From positions 186,001 to 250,000 of the forward strand of contig QPFY01000011.1 of NCBI GenBank assembly GCA_003665825.1: DNA of 64,000 nucleotides, read 5' to 3'. The notes under the pieces were generated by a model. It saw only the letters and a program-made list of their open reading frames with translations, was not told the DNA's origin and made no database searches. The position numbers were made by a program, and so were the translations under genes. Positions 1 through 11,766 of this stretch are shown here, piece by piece (within the stretch, counting starts at the first letter, position 1; each line of letters opens with the position of its first letter). The stretch is from Microbotryum silenes-acaulis. Its lineage: Eukaryota > Basidiomycota > Microbotryomycetes > Microbotryales > Microbotryaceae.

Positions 1-143
1 TCCTTCGATTTCGTCGGGGCCCACGAGATGACAGGAACGTTCCAACGTCCGAACGCCCACCTCATCATTGACGTTATTTTGTTCCGTACATGGATGCGGA
101 ACCCCTTTTCCTGACGATCGATTTGACCTGATCTTGTCCACAG

Positions 144-1972
144 CGGTATCACAACGCTCTTTGCGACCGGGCTCGCTTCCGGTGGTCCGGCAGTAATGGC
201 TTTTGGGTGGATCTTCGTCTCTTTCTTCACCATGTTCGTGGCGGCATCGATGGCCGAGATCGTCTCTGCCGTGCCGACATCGGGTGGCCCCTATCATTGG
301 AGCGCGCTGCTGGCCCCGCCAAAGTACTCGGCCTTCGCGGCGTGGTGCACGGGCTACTTTAACCTGCTTGGACAAGTCGCCGTCACCACTGGTATCTCGT
401 TTGGTCTTGCGGGAGTCATCTCGACCATCGCAGCCTTGCATGGCTATGTCCCTTCGGCGGCCAAAACAATCGGCATCTACGCGGGCATCCTCGTCTCGCA
501 CGGCATCATCAACACGTTCGGCATCTGGCTGCTCGGATTTTTCAACCGCGCTTCTATCGTCTTGCAATCCGTCGGCGTCGGCGGATTAGCCATCTCGGTG
601 CTCGCGAAAGCGCCTCGCTTGCGGTCGGGCAGGGAGATTTTCTTGGCCTTCAATGACGGGACGGGCTTGGACGGCGTAGGGTGGGGTCAGCGAGCGAGCA
701 ACGCGTACGTCGCTTGCATTGGTATTCTGCTTGCTCAATATACGATCGTGAGTTCCACCAGTCCTCGATCGGCACTTGTCGAGATGGGTCGAGTCTAATT
801 ACCCACTCTTCGGATAGACCGGCTTCGATGCGTCCGCGCACATGTCGGAGGAAACACATTCCGCCGCCCGAACTGCGCCCTTAGGCGTCATTACTGCTGT
901 CGGGGCCTCGGCTCTTTGGGGTTTCTTCTACCTCATGAGTCTGTTGGCATCCATCCAGAACCTCGAGGATACGATCGGCAACACAGTTGGCAACCCCGTG
1001 CTTAAGATCTTCTTGGATTGCTTCGGCGATCCCGGAGCGACGATTGCTTTCGCGTTCATCTGTGTTTGCATCTACCTTTGTGAGTGTCATGGCCTCGGCT
1101 CCTAGTGTCCCCATACCATCGTGTCACCTTGAGGATTAACAGCTCAATGAGCTCTTGTTCGACACCTCCGCCCGGCCTCTAACTTATTGTTTGGACAAAC
1201 AGGCGGTCTCTTCTCCATCACGGCCAACTCGCGCATGATGTACGCTTTCTCGCGTGAACGCGCCCTTCCGGGCTTCTTTGACCACGTCGAAAGCCGCTCC
1301 AGCTCGCCCGTCCGTGCCGTCTGGCTCGCCGTCGTACTCGCCTTCTGTCTCGCGCTCCCCTCGCTCGGATCGGCCGTCGCTTTCTCCGCTGCGACATCGA
1401 TCGCGACCATCGGACTTTACATATCTTACGTCATCCCCATCGGCATTCGGCTATTCGCTCATAAAAGGTTTCTGGAGATTAGGGGTCCGTGGCATTTAGG
1501 TGCTGCGGGTCGGCCCGTCGCTGCGGTTGCGCTCGCCTACGTAGGCTTCATCACCGTCGTCTTCGTAAGCCATGAGCCATTCATAGGCTACTCAACAACG
1601 AAACTAACAGTTTTCACTGACCCGTCCTTCCTTTCGATCCCAACAGTGCCTGCCCCAACTGAACCCGGTCGATCGCGAGACGTTGAACTACACCCCTGTT
1701 GCGGTCGGCATCATCGGGCTTTACACTATCTTGTCATGGTTCCTCTTTGCCCGACGATGGTATAAGGGCCCAAGGTTGAGTGAGTACCTTGATGATTTTT
1801 TTATCCTTGCTCTCCTTCACTTGACTTATACTACTGCATTCCCTCCCTTTCTTCAGTCGCTTTGGCCGAAGCGGCGTTGGAACCGGGTTTGCCCGTGATC
1901 GCGCAACTTGAAAGTGGGGACGACAAGGACAGGGTGACCAAGGTTGGCGTCGAGAGAGTCATCACGCAGTGA
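144..1972 (+). CDS. Amino-acid/GABA/choline-type permease (APC superfamily), 5' end missing
   Basis: Membrane transporter for amino acids, GABA or related amines at the plasma or vacuolar membrane; the substrate cannot be read from sequence. Five exons were seen: 144-747, 818-1079, 1203-1564, 1647-1779 and 1857-1972, all joining in frame. The protein has the family landmarks GLASGGPAVMAFGW, SAVPTSGGPYHWSALLAP near its start, CGLFSITANSRMMYAFSRE after the third exon junction, and CLPQLNPVDRETLNYTPVAV before the last membrane segments. Many hydrophobic segments are present. The C-terminal tail ends GVERVITQ. The visible protein starts inside the first membrane segments, so roughly 50-80 N-terminal residues of a normal family member lie in an upstream exon that I could not place in bases 1-143 or that lies outside the window. 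An AG acceptor sits at 142-143. Reading through the last intron would give a different short tail ending at 1898; the spliced tail is preferred because its donor and acceptor are good. Confidence 0.85.
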
Positions 1973-2747
1973 AGGACGAGTCAGGCTCTACTGACTCCAC
2001 GCCTGGAGAGGAGTACTTGCCGGATATGTAGGTTGTGTAGGGGATGGAGACCCTTGAGTTTTCTTCTGGGTGAGGTTTAAGGTATGGGATCCCCGACGGT
2101 ATGAAGGGTTTAGACTTGTCTTGACGGACTTTATTTATATTATTGGCTGCAAAAAATATGTGAAGATTGGTCACTTACAAAGGAAAGCGGAGGGCGGAAG
2201 ATGCCACCACTCGCAATGATTGAATTCCCTTCGCGGCATTCGTTGCCAAACGTGAGCTATCTTGGGCACAGAGTTTCCTACCCTGATCAAGGAGAGATTC
2301 AGCTCACGCTGCATGTCCTCAATCACCTTTTGAAGGAGGTCGATCGTAGCATTTTGCAGTAAACACAGTCGTCTTCATCTAGTGACAGCAATTGTGGTAG
2401 GTAGTAGTGTGTTTTTATGGATGCGAACCAAATAGGATCGAGGAGAAAATGGGGAATGGGCAGTCCGCTTGAACTGGATAAGCCCCGCATTGACGCTCCA
2501 GAACGCTCCTTCGGCCAATCGGAGCAGTCGAGCGCGTAGTACGCGTAGTAATAAGCGCCTCTCCGCTTTCCCCAAACATCTGCAGTGGATCGTGCAAGCA
2601 ATCCCACAAGACCAGAACACGCCCAGTGTCCTCGCTGGCTCACATCCGCCTCGTACCGAAAGCGACTACCCTGCACGTTCTTCACCTCAAAGTCGCACGA
2701 CTTGTACCGCCTGACTCGAGCTTAGCAGCGCAGTTGCCCCGCCCCAC
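1973..2747. other. Intergenic region between permease and aldehyde dehydrogenase
   Basis: No supported gene. Holds the presumed 3' UTR of the permease, an AT-rich stretch near 2130-2160, and the promoter of the downstream dehydrogenase. The short open frames here overlap on both strands and show no recognisable protein features. Confidence 0.5.
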
Positions 2748-5557
2748 ATGACCGCCTCAACGACGACGATCAAGTTGCCTTCGAACGCGGCGCACCCGTT
2801 GCGCACGCAGCTCTTCATCAACAACGAATGGGTCGACAGTCTTTCATCGCAAACGTTTTCCGTCGTTAACCCAGCGACCGCCCACGAGATCGCCCAAGTC
2901 TCGTCCGCTCAAAAGGAAGACGTCGACCTCGCCGTCCAAGCGGCACGCACGGCCTTCAAGACGACCTGGGGGAAGAACTGTTTGCCAGGCGAGAGGACGC
3001 GTTTACTGAACAAGTTGGCCGATTTGATTGAAAGGGATGCGCAGCTCTTGGGCGAGTTGGAGAGCGTCAACGGTGGGAAAGGTGTCAGGGTCGCGAGGGA
3101 CTTTGACATTGGCGATTCGGTCGCTTGCTTGAGGTACTACGCTGGATGGACGGATAAGGTTGGTTACTACTAGGTCGCTTGCTCTTTGAGTGTTTGAAAA
3201 TTTGGCCTCGCAGCACGCTTTAATGATACATCTCTGCTTGCCTAGATCGCGGGCGAGACGATCGAAGTGGCGCCGAGCAAAGTCGTCTACACCACCGCCG
3301 ATCCCATCGGCGTCTGCGGACAGATCATCCCGTGGAACTGTGAGTCTGAGCTCAGCGAGTCTTTTCACAAAATGGCTTGCTTACCCTCGCATTGCTTGTC
3401 GATTGATCACGCTAGACCCTATCATGATGTGAGAACCTCCTGCGCGTCGAATGTCTCTGAAAGTCTCAGGTAGCTTAAACATTGCCATCTCCACCCAGGT
3501 GGGCTTGGAAGGTCGGACCTGCACTGGCCGCGGGCTGCACGATCGTCCTGAAACCTTCCGAGTTGACTCCCTTGACGGCCCTAGCGATGTGTGATCTCAT
3601 AGTCGAAGCAGGCTTCCCCGCTGGTGTGGTCAACTGTGTTCCTGGACTCGGTGCCAGCGCTGGTGCGGCGATCGCAAACCACATGGACATCGACAAAGTC
3701 GCCTTCACTGGTTCGGTCCAAACGGGACGCACGATTATGGCAGCAGCGGCCCTCTCGAACTTGAAGAAAGTGACTCTAGAGTTGGGAGGCAAGTCACCGA
3801 ACATCATCTTCTCCTCTGCCGATCTGCAGCAAGCCGCGAACTGGTCCGCAATGGGTGTGTTTTACAATTCGGGTCAAGACTGCTGCGCCGGCACGCGTCT
3901 CTATGTCCAAGAAGACATCTACGACGAGTTCATGGAGATCCTTGTCGAAAAGGCTCGAGCGTGCGCGATTGGTGATCCTCTCGACGAGACGACCAGCTTT
4001 GGTCCGCTCATCTCGGCGGCCCAACGCGACAAGGTTCTCAAGTACATCGAGTCCGGTGTCGAGGAAGGCGCCAAGATCGCCACGGGTGGACAAAGATGGC
4101 CCCAGAGCCAAGGGTTCTACGTCGAGCCGACCATTTTGACCGAGTGTAACCCAAGCATGAAGGTCGTCAGGGAGGAGGTAAGTCGTGGAGACGTCCGCTC
4201 TTATCTCACCCGCCCCAACTTCGCAACCGAACTGCGCTGCTCCGCCGAGATGGACGCAGCTCTCTGATCTAGAGTTCTCTTTATTTTCTTCCTCCTTCCT
4301 CAATCTGCATCCCCCTTCTCGTTGTCGTTTTCATTCATCGATGTAGATCTTTGGTCCGGTCCTCGTCGTCAGCAAATTCAAAACTGAGGAGGAGGCCCTC
4401 GAGCTCGCAAACGACAGCGTGTACGGCCTTGGGGCGGCGGTGTTCACTAGTAAGTTGGCTCTCCGCCGCCACGTGCTTTCTACCTGTCGAAGGGGTATAT
4501 ACGGGAGACTGGCGCTTCGTATGCCCTCTTTGCTGCACCGGCCAAAATAGGGCGGCAAGCCACAACCCAGAGGACGTTGGGTCTCATTATCCTCGGCGTT
4601 TCACCCCTAGGCGCCTTCAGTCTCGGTTTCGGGAAAAAGAGGCGGATTCGGTGCATCGCTCACGTGTCGCTATCCACCGAATTGTGCAGACGACGCTAAA
4701 CAATCGATGCGAGTGGCCCACAAACTAGAAGCGGGCACCGTGTGGTGCAATCTCTATGGACTTCTCAGTGAGTACTGTCGGTCTAGTGGCGAGATCGATC
4801 TCACGGGTTGCCAAAGCGGGACGGGAGCCTCTGCAGGACGAGCCTGGGTGCGCGTAATTCAGCCGGGGATTCGGCCGCAGCCGCCGCGACAGGAGCTGCG
4901 GCGGGACTTTTGCGCACGAGCCCCCGTCTCACTCGCAGGGGAACGCGACGAATGTTTCCGGCTCAGACTGATTTCCGGTTCGAGAATCGGAGATTTGTTG
5001 TCGCAGTTGGGGCTGACCTATCCGTGCCGTTTCTCAAGATTCGAACGTACCCTTTGGAGGATACAAGATGAGCGGCATTGGGCGAGAGCTTGGATCTGCC
5101 GGCGTCAAGGAATATTGCAGTGAGTGATCCATATTTTGCCGCTCTGGTTCGAGCTCCTGGTGCGAGAGCATCGGCATCGGCATCGGCTTCGTCGGCGACT
5201 CGGCGGCGGCGGTGCACATGGCCGAGCTCGACCATCAAGCGCTCGGATTGGCGCCGCTTGTTCGGGCTCTACTTAATTAGCCTCCCGTTCTCCAGTTCGG
5301 AGGTTGATCACTTGCGAGACTTGGACGCTAGCTTTTGTTCCTGTGCCTGACTCCGTTTGCTTGAGCACTTTTCTTTTTCCTTAGTCATCAAAAGTATCCA
5401 CCATAACATCAGCGAAGAGATGGTGAGTAATGCTTCTGGGATTTTCGGACACCCCGGCGCGCGCACTATTCGGTCGGATGATCCACACATGTCTGACGCA
5501 CGGAAATCTCCGATCTCGGCGTCTTCTCTCGTCGTCGTGCAGCCATGGCCTGTCTAA
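2748..5557 (+). CDS. NAD(P)-dependent aldehyde dehydrogenase, nine exons
   Basis: Oxidises an aldehyde to the carboxylic acid with NAD(P)+. Exons: 2748-3158, 3246-3339, 3416-3428, 3499-4177, 4347-4449, 4690-4767, 5039-5119, 5385-5422, 5543-5557. They sum to 1512 bases (503 aa), the usual family length. Seen motifs: [19 protein letters not shown] (its Asn belongs to the oxyanion hole), FTGSVQTGR in the cofactor fold, LELGGKSPN with the general-base Glu, [10 protein letters not shown] with the catalytic Cys, EIFGPVLVV, and [16 protein letters not shown] near the end. Exon 3 is only 13 bases and is needed to restore the PWNYPIMMW motif. Introns 5-7 are 240, 271 and 265 bases, much longer than the others. 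The last intron (5423-5542) is 120 bases and has no in-frame stop, so retaining it would insert 40 residues. The C-terminus reads EEMPWPV, with no SKL-type peroxisomal signal. Physiological substrate unknown; an acetaldehyde or indole-acetaldehyde role is possible. Confidence 0.93.
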
Positions 5558-6229
5558 ACGGTGGCGGCTCGCGTCCGCTTTGAAAGTTCTGGCCCCATCT
5601 AAAGTCGGACCTCTTCCGCGGTGTCCTTCCATGTCTGAGAGGCTTAGTACTGTCGGCCAGGGTTTAATTGAGCTTTTGCTAAGAGATGCTTCGAATCGCT
5701 AAGCGCTCGATGACGTAGTATCGCGATCATACCAAGCCCTTGATGCAACTGGCAACCCCAGCGTAACCCTATTACCCGAAGCCTAGCTCGTCTAGATCTA
5801 TCTCTCGCCGCGAGGGGAAGCTGGTCCGGAGAGACAAGCGGTCCGTGTTTGTGTGTGTGTGCGCGCCGAGGCCTGGCTGTATGCCCCGAGCGCACCCACC
5901 TCGCCCCTTATGGCCGTAGCACGCTCCTGGCTTGTTCGGACTCTAGCCAGAAGTTGAAACCTCGTGCTACCGGCGCTAAAGTACGTGATCAATGATCAGC
6001 GGCATCGGCGACGTGAGAGGCTCTCAGGGACCTTTCCCCGGGGAAGCGCGGATAGGAGCGTCACCCTGCCACGGCCTTGCATACGTAGTGGGCTTTCGTC
6101 TCTCGTGGAGTGCTCGAGAGAGATTTTCCTCTCTTCCTCTCGCATTGCCCTCCTCGACCCACCCTTGCTCTGCTGCCAGTACACATTGCGTGCCACGCCT
6201 ATTCCACACCCCCCCCCCCCTCCCCCACG
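5558..6229. other. Intergenic region
   Basis: Nothing recognisable. A C-rich run lies just upstream of the ATG at 6230, a pattern also seen in other leader sequences of this window. Confidence 0.4.
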
Positions 6230-7019
6230 ATGGCCCAAGTCCTAATCCAGCCCTCGGCTCCTGGCCGAATGAAACCTCGGTTGCCTTCCCTCAGCGAGGC
6301 AGGACTCGACCGCTTCATCTTCGGCTGCGCTGCGAGCGATGACCCCAGCACAACGATGCGCCCTACTGCCCCTCCGAAGCTCGTGTTCTTGTCGACCTTG
6401 ACGAAAACCTATCCCGGAGCTACAGGTTCTTCGTCTACTTCAACTACATTCCTTGGGCCGCCCGCTACGAATCCTCTACGCGCTCAGGCTCAGGCTCCAG
6501 CTCGAGATTCGCTCAGCGTCGAAGCAGGTGCCCCACTTCAACTTCGGCCGTCAGCCCCGCCTCCGCCATCGTGCCGCTCGCCGCTTACCTCACCGCAGTC
6601 CTCCGCTTGCTCGAGCCGGTCCGAATCTTCACCAGCACCGCCATCCGCATCGCAAGACCGATCGACAGAGCCTCGTTCGTCTGGCGTGCGGGCATTCCGA
6701 GCGTGCGCTCCCTGTCGGGTAAGGAATCTCTTCCTCTCGTTCCCTCATCTCGTTTCTCATGCGCCGCGGGATTTAGCGGAAGTGCGCGGCGCCTGCTTTC
6801 CTGATACGCGGAGTACACCTGGGAAGCAGTTCCGGATGTTGCCTTCAGCGGGGCACTGCGGTCGAACTAGTATCGCACTGCCCTCGTCATAGCCTTATTG
6901 CCCTAGCGCGGAGTGGCTCTTCCGAGTCCTCAACACCTACGTCACCGTTGCCAGTTTACGGAGCTAGATACCCCCCTTCCTCCGATCCCACCCCTCCACT
7001 TGACCGATGGCTAGGGTAG
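6230..7019 (+). CDS. Doubtful Ser/Pro-rich hypothetical protein
   Basis: I do not recognise this protein. The ATG at 6230 follows a pyrimidine-rich leader and opens a frame beginning MAQVLIQPSAPGRMKPRLPS. Residues of about 70-140 are rich in Ser, Pro and Ala. A possible intron (6719-6776, GTAAGG...TTTAG) follows FRACAPCR. The joined second exon would end at a TAG at 7017-7019 after a Ser/Thr/Pro-rich stretch, giving about 243 residues. The fragment RACAPCR looks like the start of a Zn2Cys6 transcription-factor motif, but the spliced continuation (RKCAAPAF) does not complete the cysteine spacing, so I do not call it one. More exons may exist up to about 7670, where another Ser/Thr-rich frame ends before a 3'-UTR-like pyrimidine-rich region. 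Overlapping frames of similar length make this model weak. Confidence 0.3.
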
Positions 7020-8246
7020 AAGGGGTAGGAAACCCTACCTTTGTAACCCGGCAACGTATTTCGTATCTGTCGTACCTACGTGGCCACGAACGTCGCTGAG
7101 CGTGCCACCACCCCGTGGCTCCGTCAGCGCACAGTCTAGAGGGGCTCAAGCTCCGGAGAGCTCCCACGCGCGCCAACTCCGCTCAGTCTCGGTCGACATC
7201 TCAGGGATTCGGGAAAACGTGATTTTACTTGCTAGGCGCTAACAAAGCGTGGTCCTCTTCCTGCTTCTTTTTCTCGTCCCACTCGATGTACGGCTCAGGC
7301 GGCGCACACCGCATGTGATCATGAGCGCCCCTGTCGGCGATGTCGCGTCAGGCAGACCCCGGACAGTTGCGTCGATCTCGTGGTACGTGTCGGGTCGGTC
7401 TCGGTCTGTGTCTCGCGGCGGGAAGCCGCCCCCACAATGTCTTACCACGACGTCATCTGACCTTGGTTCCCGAGACCTTTCTCGGAATTTATATGTTTCC
7501 CCCCCACCACTCGTGTCCAACCCTGTTCACCCGTTCTACTCTTCCGTTCGCCGGATCTAGACGCCGTACCAACAGTACCTCGTCAAGCGCCGTGCGCCAC
7601 ACGCCTGCTCGACCCGAAGGACGACTGACCGACGCCAGCACGACGACGATTCCTCCCTTGAACTATTGACAAGGAAAACCTCCCACGGACACTTCTTCTT
7701 GCCTCTCCACTTTCTACACTACTCTACATAGACACTTTTTTCTCTTACAAATTGGGCCCACGTTAGACTTTTTTTTTCTTCCATAGCCTCGACTTTTTGT
7801 ATGCTCCCTCACCCCTTCACCCACCTCTAGTCTTGATATACCCTTTCAAACAAGAGTGACTTTCTTTCCCCCCCCCCCTGCCTACGCATACCCCGTTTCT
7901 TCGCCCTCTCGTACTGTAATGATCGGCCTTCTCTCTCTCGGACCCCTTTTCAGACTTTGCCCTCTTTACGAAACACCCAAATTCCTTGGCCTCTCTTACT
8001 TGCGAGTCGCCTGGTCCTGGTCCTGTGGTCTTGGTCTCGGGGTTCTCGGTGAGAGTGATGAGCGTTCTGACTGATATCATTCGTGTGATGACGAATTTCA
8101 TTTTGTGCTGTCTACCCTTCTGCTTCCAAAAAAAAAAAAGAATAAAACCAGATACACAATGGCGGGGGCAAGGGCAAGTGATCGAGCGAAGCGGGCACCC
8201 GAAAGAGGAAGGAGAATCCCCCCCCCTCCGTCACGTCACTCCTCGT
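7020..8246. other. Region between the doubtful gene and eIF3c 3' end
   Basis: Possible extra exons of the upstream plus-strand gene at about 7250-7670 (a Ser/Thr-rich frame ending TTTIPPLNY). From about 7670 to 8150 the sequence is pyrimidine-rich with poly-C and poly-A tracts and an AATAAA-like site near 8141, fitting convergent 3' UTRs. No further gene supported. Confidence 0.35.
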
Positions 8247-10955
8247 CTAGGCGTGTACTGTCCTGCCCAAAGTCCCTGTTTGGAACTGCCTCGAAGCGCC
8301 GCCACGACCCCCACCTCGCGAACCCCTTCCACGTCCACCACCTCCTCCGCCTCGCCTCGGTCGAGCATCATTCCCTTCGGTCCGTTCGGCCCTAACTCCA
8401 TCCGCACGTTGTTCCCCACTCTGCAACTTGGAATCGAGATAACGCTCCGAGTTATCGGCCATCTGACTGGCCTTATCGGCCAACTGCAGCGCCAATCGTT
8501 GTAAAGCCGAAACCTCGGTCGATTGCAAAACGACCACGCGCGAAACTTGGTCGAGCGAGGCGTCCAATTCTTCGTTCCAAATCATCTTGCTCACCAACGA
8601 CGTCGCCGTCGCCAAAGGTAATTCGAAAGTTGAAGCGAGTTGTTCCAACGACAAGGTCGAGTAAAAAGGTGCGTAGGTGAACACGTACGTACGAAGACCT
8701 TCTTCTTGAATCTTGCGTTTCAACATTTCTTTGACTTTGCGTTCGGAAGGCATCAGGTTCCATACCTTGATCGAGTGAATCAAGTCGACGCAACGCTGCC
8801 AGTCACCCTGTTGCAACGCCTTGGTCGCTTGCATGACGTGATCGCGCTTGTTCTCGGGAGGACCGGTGAACGCTTGTCGGTTCGCGTAGTCGAGCATACG
8901 GCGGAACGTGCGCGAAACGACGCGCTTACGCATCTCGGGATCGTTACCGGCTTGAGCCATGAGGGGTACCTCGAGCAACATCGACGCAACGAGGTACGCG
9001 CATTCGAGCAATTCCAAGTTGATGTGCATGTGGAACGGCAATTGACGTTGACGTTCGAGTTTGTCCTGTTCGGGCGTGAGCACCGAATAACGTTGCGCCT
9101 GCACGCCCTGCGCGAGCAACTCCTTGACGCGTTGCGTCGCGAAGATCTCTTGCAGTGTCGATTGCGATTCGCGGATCAGGCCCAGACGGAACGCGCACAA
9201 GCCGACCTGGACGACGGTGCGGTTGTAGAGGATCTGCGTGCCAACGTCGGCCGAGCCAACGGTGTCTTGCAGATGCGACATCAACAGCATGTCGCGAGCG
9301 GTGTGGTATTGATCATGCAGGGCGTGGTGGTAGATGTGGCACAACATGGCGCGCGTGCGCAAAAGCGAGTTCTCCGTCTTGTAGAGGTGGATGCACAAAG
9401 CGCGCACGAGCGCTACGGCCGAGAAAGAGGAAGCACCGGACGAGGACGCCGCCGTGGACCAGATCTTGGACTGGCTCGACAGCGCGGGCAAGGTGCTCTC
9501 GAGCGCCTGCGCGACAACGTCGGGCTTGCAGTAGACGTGTTCGAGACGACGGGTGACGACGCGGTCGAGATGCTCAATCAAGCGCGTTTGCTCGTAGTAG
9601 ACCTGCGCTTTGACGATCGTCTCGTAGATCGCTCGCTCGTCCTTGAGGCGCTCGATGTATTCGCTCGTGTGCGGGTCGATGTGCTGCAGACTCCTCGTGA
9701 ACTCGTCGTCAAGGCGATCGACAAGGGAGATGACGGAACCGCGAACGATGATGGTCGGCTCAGAAGCCGACGGTGCTCGCTCAACCTGGTCGTCGTAGTC
9801 GGGAGCATCCTCGGCAACGACGTGGTCGCGCTGTTGGACGAGGATGTCGAGCAGAGAGTCGAGGTGGGTGCGCGCCGCGGACCAGGCGTCGAGGGGCATG
9901 TGGGTGTTGGTCGAAGGGTTGTAGTCGAGGAGGGCCGAGATCAGGGCGAGCAGGACGCGAATCTTTTGGTAAGGCGAAACGGCGACGGCGAGCAGGCGAT
10001 CCAAAATCTTGCTCTGCTCGGTGCGGTCCGTGTTCTTGCGCCCTCGCGCCTCCATGACCTGGGCGAGAGCCTTGTAGATGCCCTCGGAGGTGACATTGAT
10101 GGTCTTGCCCTTGCTGCCGACGGTCTGGAAGTCGTCGTCGGCCTCTTCGTCGACGGCCTGAGTCGCCTTCTTGGCCTTTTTGGGCGCGGCGGCCGCGGCG
10201 GGTTGGTCCTCGAGCGCGGCGGCCTTTTCGAACGCGTCGGGGTCCTCCTTGTACTTTTTGATGGTCTCCTCGTGTTCACGCTGCGTCTTTTTGAGTTTTT
10301 GCTTCATCGAGTTGAGCGCCTTGGCGTTGGTCGCGTTCATCTTCTTCTTGGCGCCCTGAGCGGACGCGAGGTGGTCATCGAGCGAGACGAGGGCCTTGAT
10401 GAAATCTGAAGGGACGGGTTCGGCGACGTTCGCCTGACGCGAGACGAGTCGGACCAGCTTGTCAAACTCTGCACAAAGAGCGAACCGATGGTTAGTACGA
10501 TAGCAAAAGGAATGCACAAGAGCAGAGGGGAAACGCACGATCCGAGATGGCGGACCAATCGTTGATGCGAGCGGCGTTCTCGATCGCCTTGACGCTCGCC
10601 TCGACCTCGTCGGCCCTCTTGCTCTTGGCCGATTTGACGACCTTGGTCCTCTCGTCGTCTGAATCCGAGTCGTCGCTCGCCGCGCCCTTCAAGAACCTCG
10701 AACCGATCGGTTTCTTAGCCGCGGCCTTGTCGTCGTCGGATCCGTCTTGGTCCGAATCGTCATCATCGTCATCGTCCGAATCGGAATCGTCCGAGTCGTC
10801 GCCGGTCGATTTGAGGAATCGGGATCCTTTAGGTTTGCTCGAAGCGGTCTTGCCCTCGAGTCCGGAATCGTCGCCAGAGTCATCGGAGAGCAACTCTTCT
10901 TCTTCGTCCGAAGACGAATCCGAGCTGTCGCTGACGGAGCGAAAGAAGGAGGACA
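8247..10955 (-). CDS. NIP1: Eukaryotic translation initiation factor 3 subunit C (eIF3c/Nip1)
   Basis: Core subunit of the eIF3 complex, which scaffolds the 43S preinitiation complex in the cytosol. Coding exons run 10955-10539 and 10468-8247, with a 70-base intron. The N-terminus reads SSFFRSVSDSSDSSSDEEEE followed by a long Asp/Ser-rich acidic stretch and repeated KPxGSRFLK units. The middle contains PYQKIRVLLALISALLDYNP. A PCI (winged-helix) region follows around RDHVMQATKALQQGDW and APFYSTLSLEQLASTF. The tail is Gly/Arg-rich (RGG-like), ending GTLGRTVHA. Exon 2 opens with TG right after a CAG acceptor; family members begin MSRFF, so the A of the start codon must come from an upstream exon. 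A GTGAGT donor preceded by A lies at 11503-11498, which puts that A at 11504 and the intron at 10956-11503. Total about 879 aa. Divergent from the OSCP gene. Confidence 0.95.
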
Positions 10956-11504
10956 CTGGGCAGGGGACAAGGGGGATAGGGTCAGTGAATGGATCAAGTC
11001 TGATTTTGTGGAAAAAAAAAGTGTCTGTTGCTGTGGCAGGTGATGTCGTTCGATGGTCGACCCCCGAGCGTTTCTCTCGCCCCCTTTCGGCTGACACTCC
11101 GCAGAGGCGCGTGGCGACGATCGCGAGGCGACTCGAGGGGTGGTGAGTGCATACACGCGCTACATCGACTTCGTGCCCGTTCGCCTCGGGGCGTGCAAAT
11201 GGGGTTTACGAGAAGAGCGTGGTGAGATGGCGAGTCGTGTTTTTGGGTGGTTCAGTCGGGTGGTCGGTTCGGTGTGGTCGAGTAATAGGCGCCATTGCGG
11301 TTTTTCTCCCGAGCGGCTGGTGGTGGGTGCGCCTGGGCAGCGAGGCGAGGCTAGGGCGAGGCGGGTACGGAGGGGAGAGGAGGGGGTGACTTGGCGTGGG
11401 AGCGCGAGCACGACGTCGACGGCCGTTCGCGCTCAGTCATGACGGATGTAGAGTCGGCGATGGGGTGGCGTGCACATCTCGAGCTGTAGGATACGGTACT
11501 CACT

Positions 11505-11766
11505 GCTTGGGCGTAGGTTTTGGTACGTGCTCCCAAGGGTTTGATCAAAGCGGAGAACGGATCACAAAAGCACCCACTTCTCACCGCGCGCGTGGGAAAA
11601 ACGACGCTTTCAATCGAGCCTGCGAAATCGGGAAACGCAGCCCGGTTTTGTAATGGAATGGGGAATTGTCGCCCGCAAGGCGCGCGCTGGCTGGTTCGCC
11701 CCGTATAGCCAGCGTTCGAGGGTTGGTCCTACACCTCTCACCCACTCCCTCCTCTCATCGGTCATC
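11505..11766. promoter_or_regulatory. Probable shared promoter between eIF3c and ATP synthase OSCP
   Basis: This interval of about 260 bases separates the inferred first exon of eIF3c (minus) from the OSCP start codon (plus), so it must hold both 5' leaders and both core promoters. I see no clear TATA box. A pairing of translation and respiration genes here suggests growth-linked co-expression, which is inference. Confidence 0.4.

Noticed and set aside
6656..6800. Zn2Cys6 transcription-factor motif suggested by RACAPCR
   Set aside because: The spliced or unspliced continuation does not provide the remaining cysteines at the right spacing.
8640..10409. 589-codon plus-strand open frame opposite eIF3c
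   Set aside because: It is the exact antisense of the conserved eIF3c coding exon. Its Arg/Val/Leu/Asp-rich composition is what GC-rich codon bias gives on the opposite strand, and it has no domain features.
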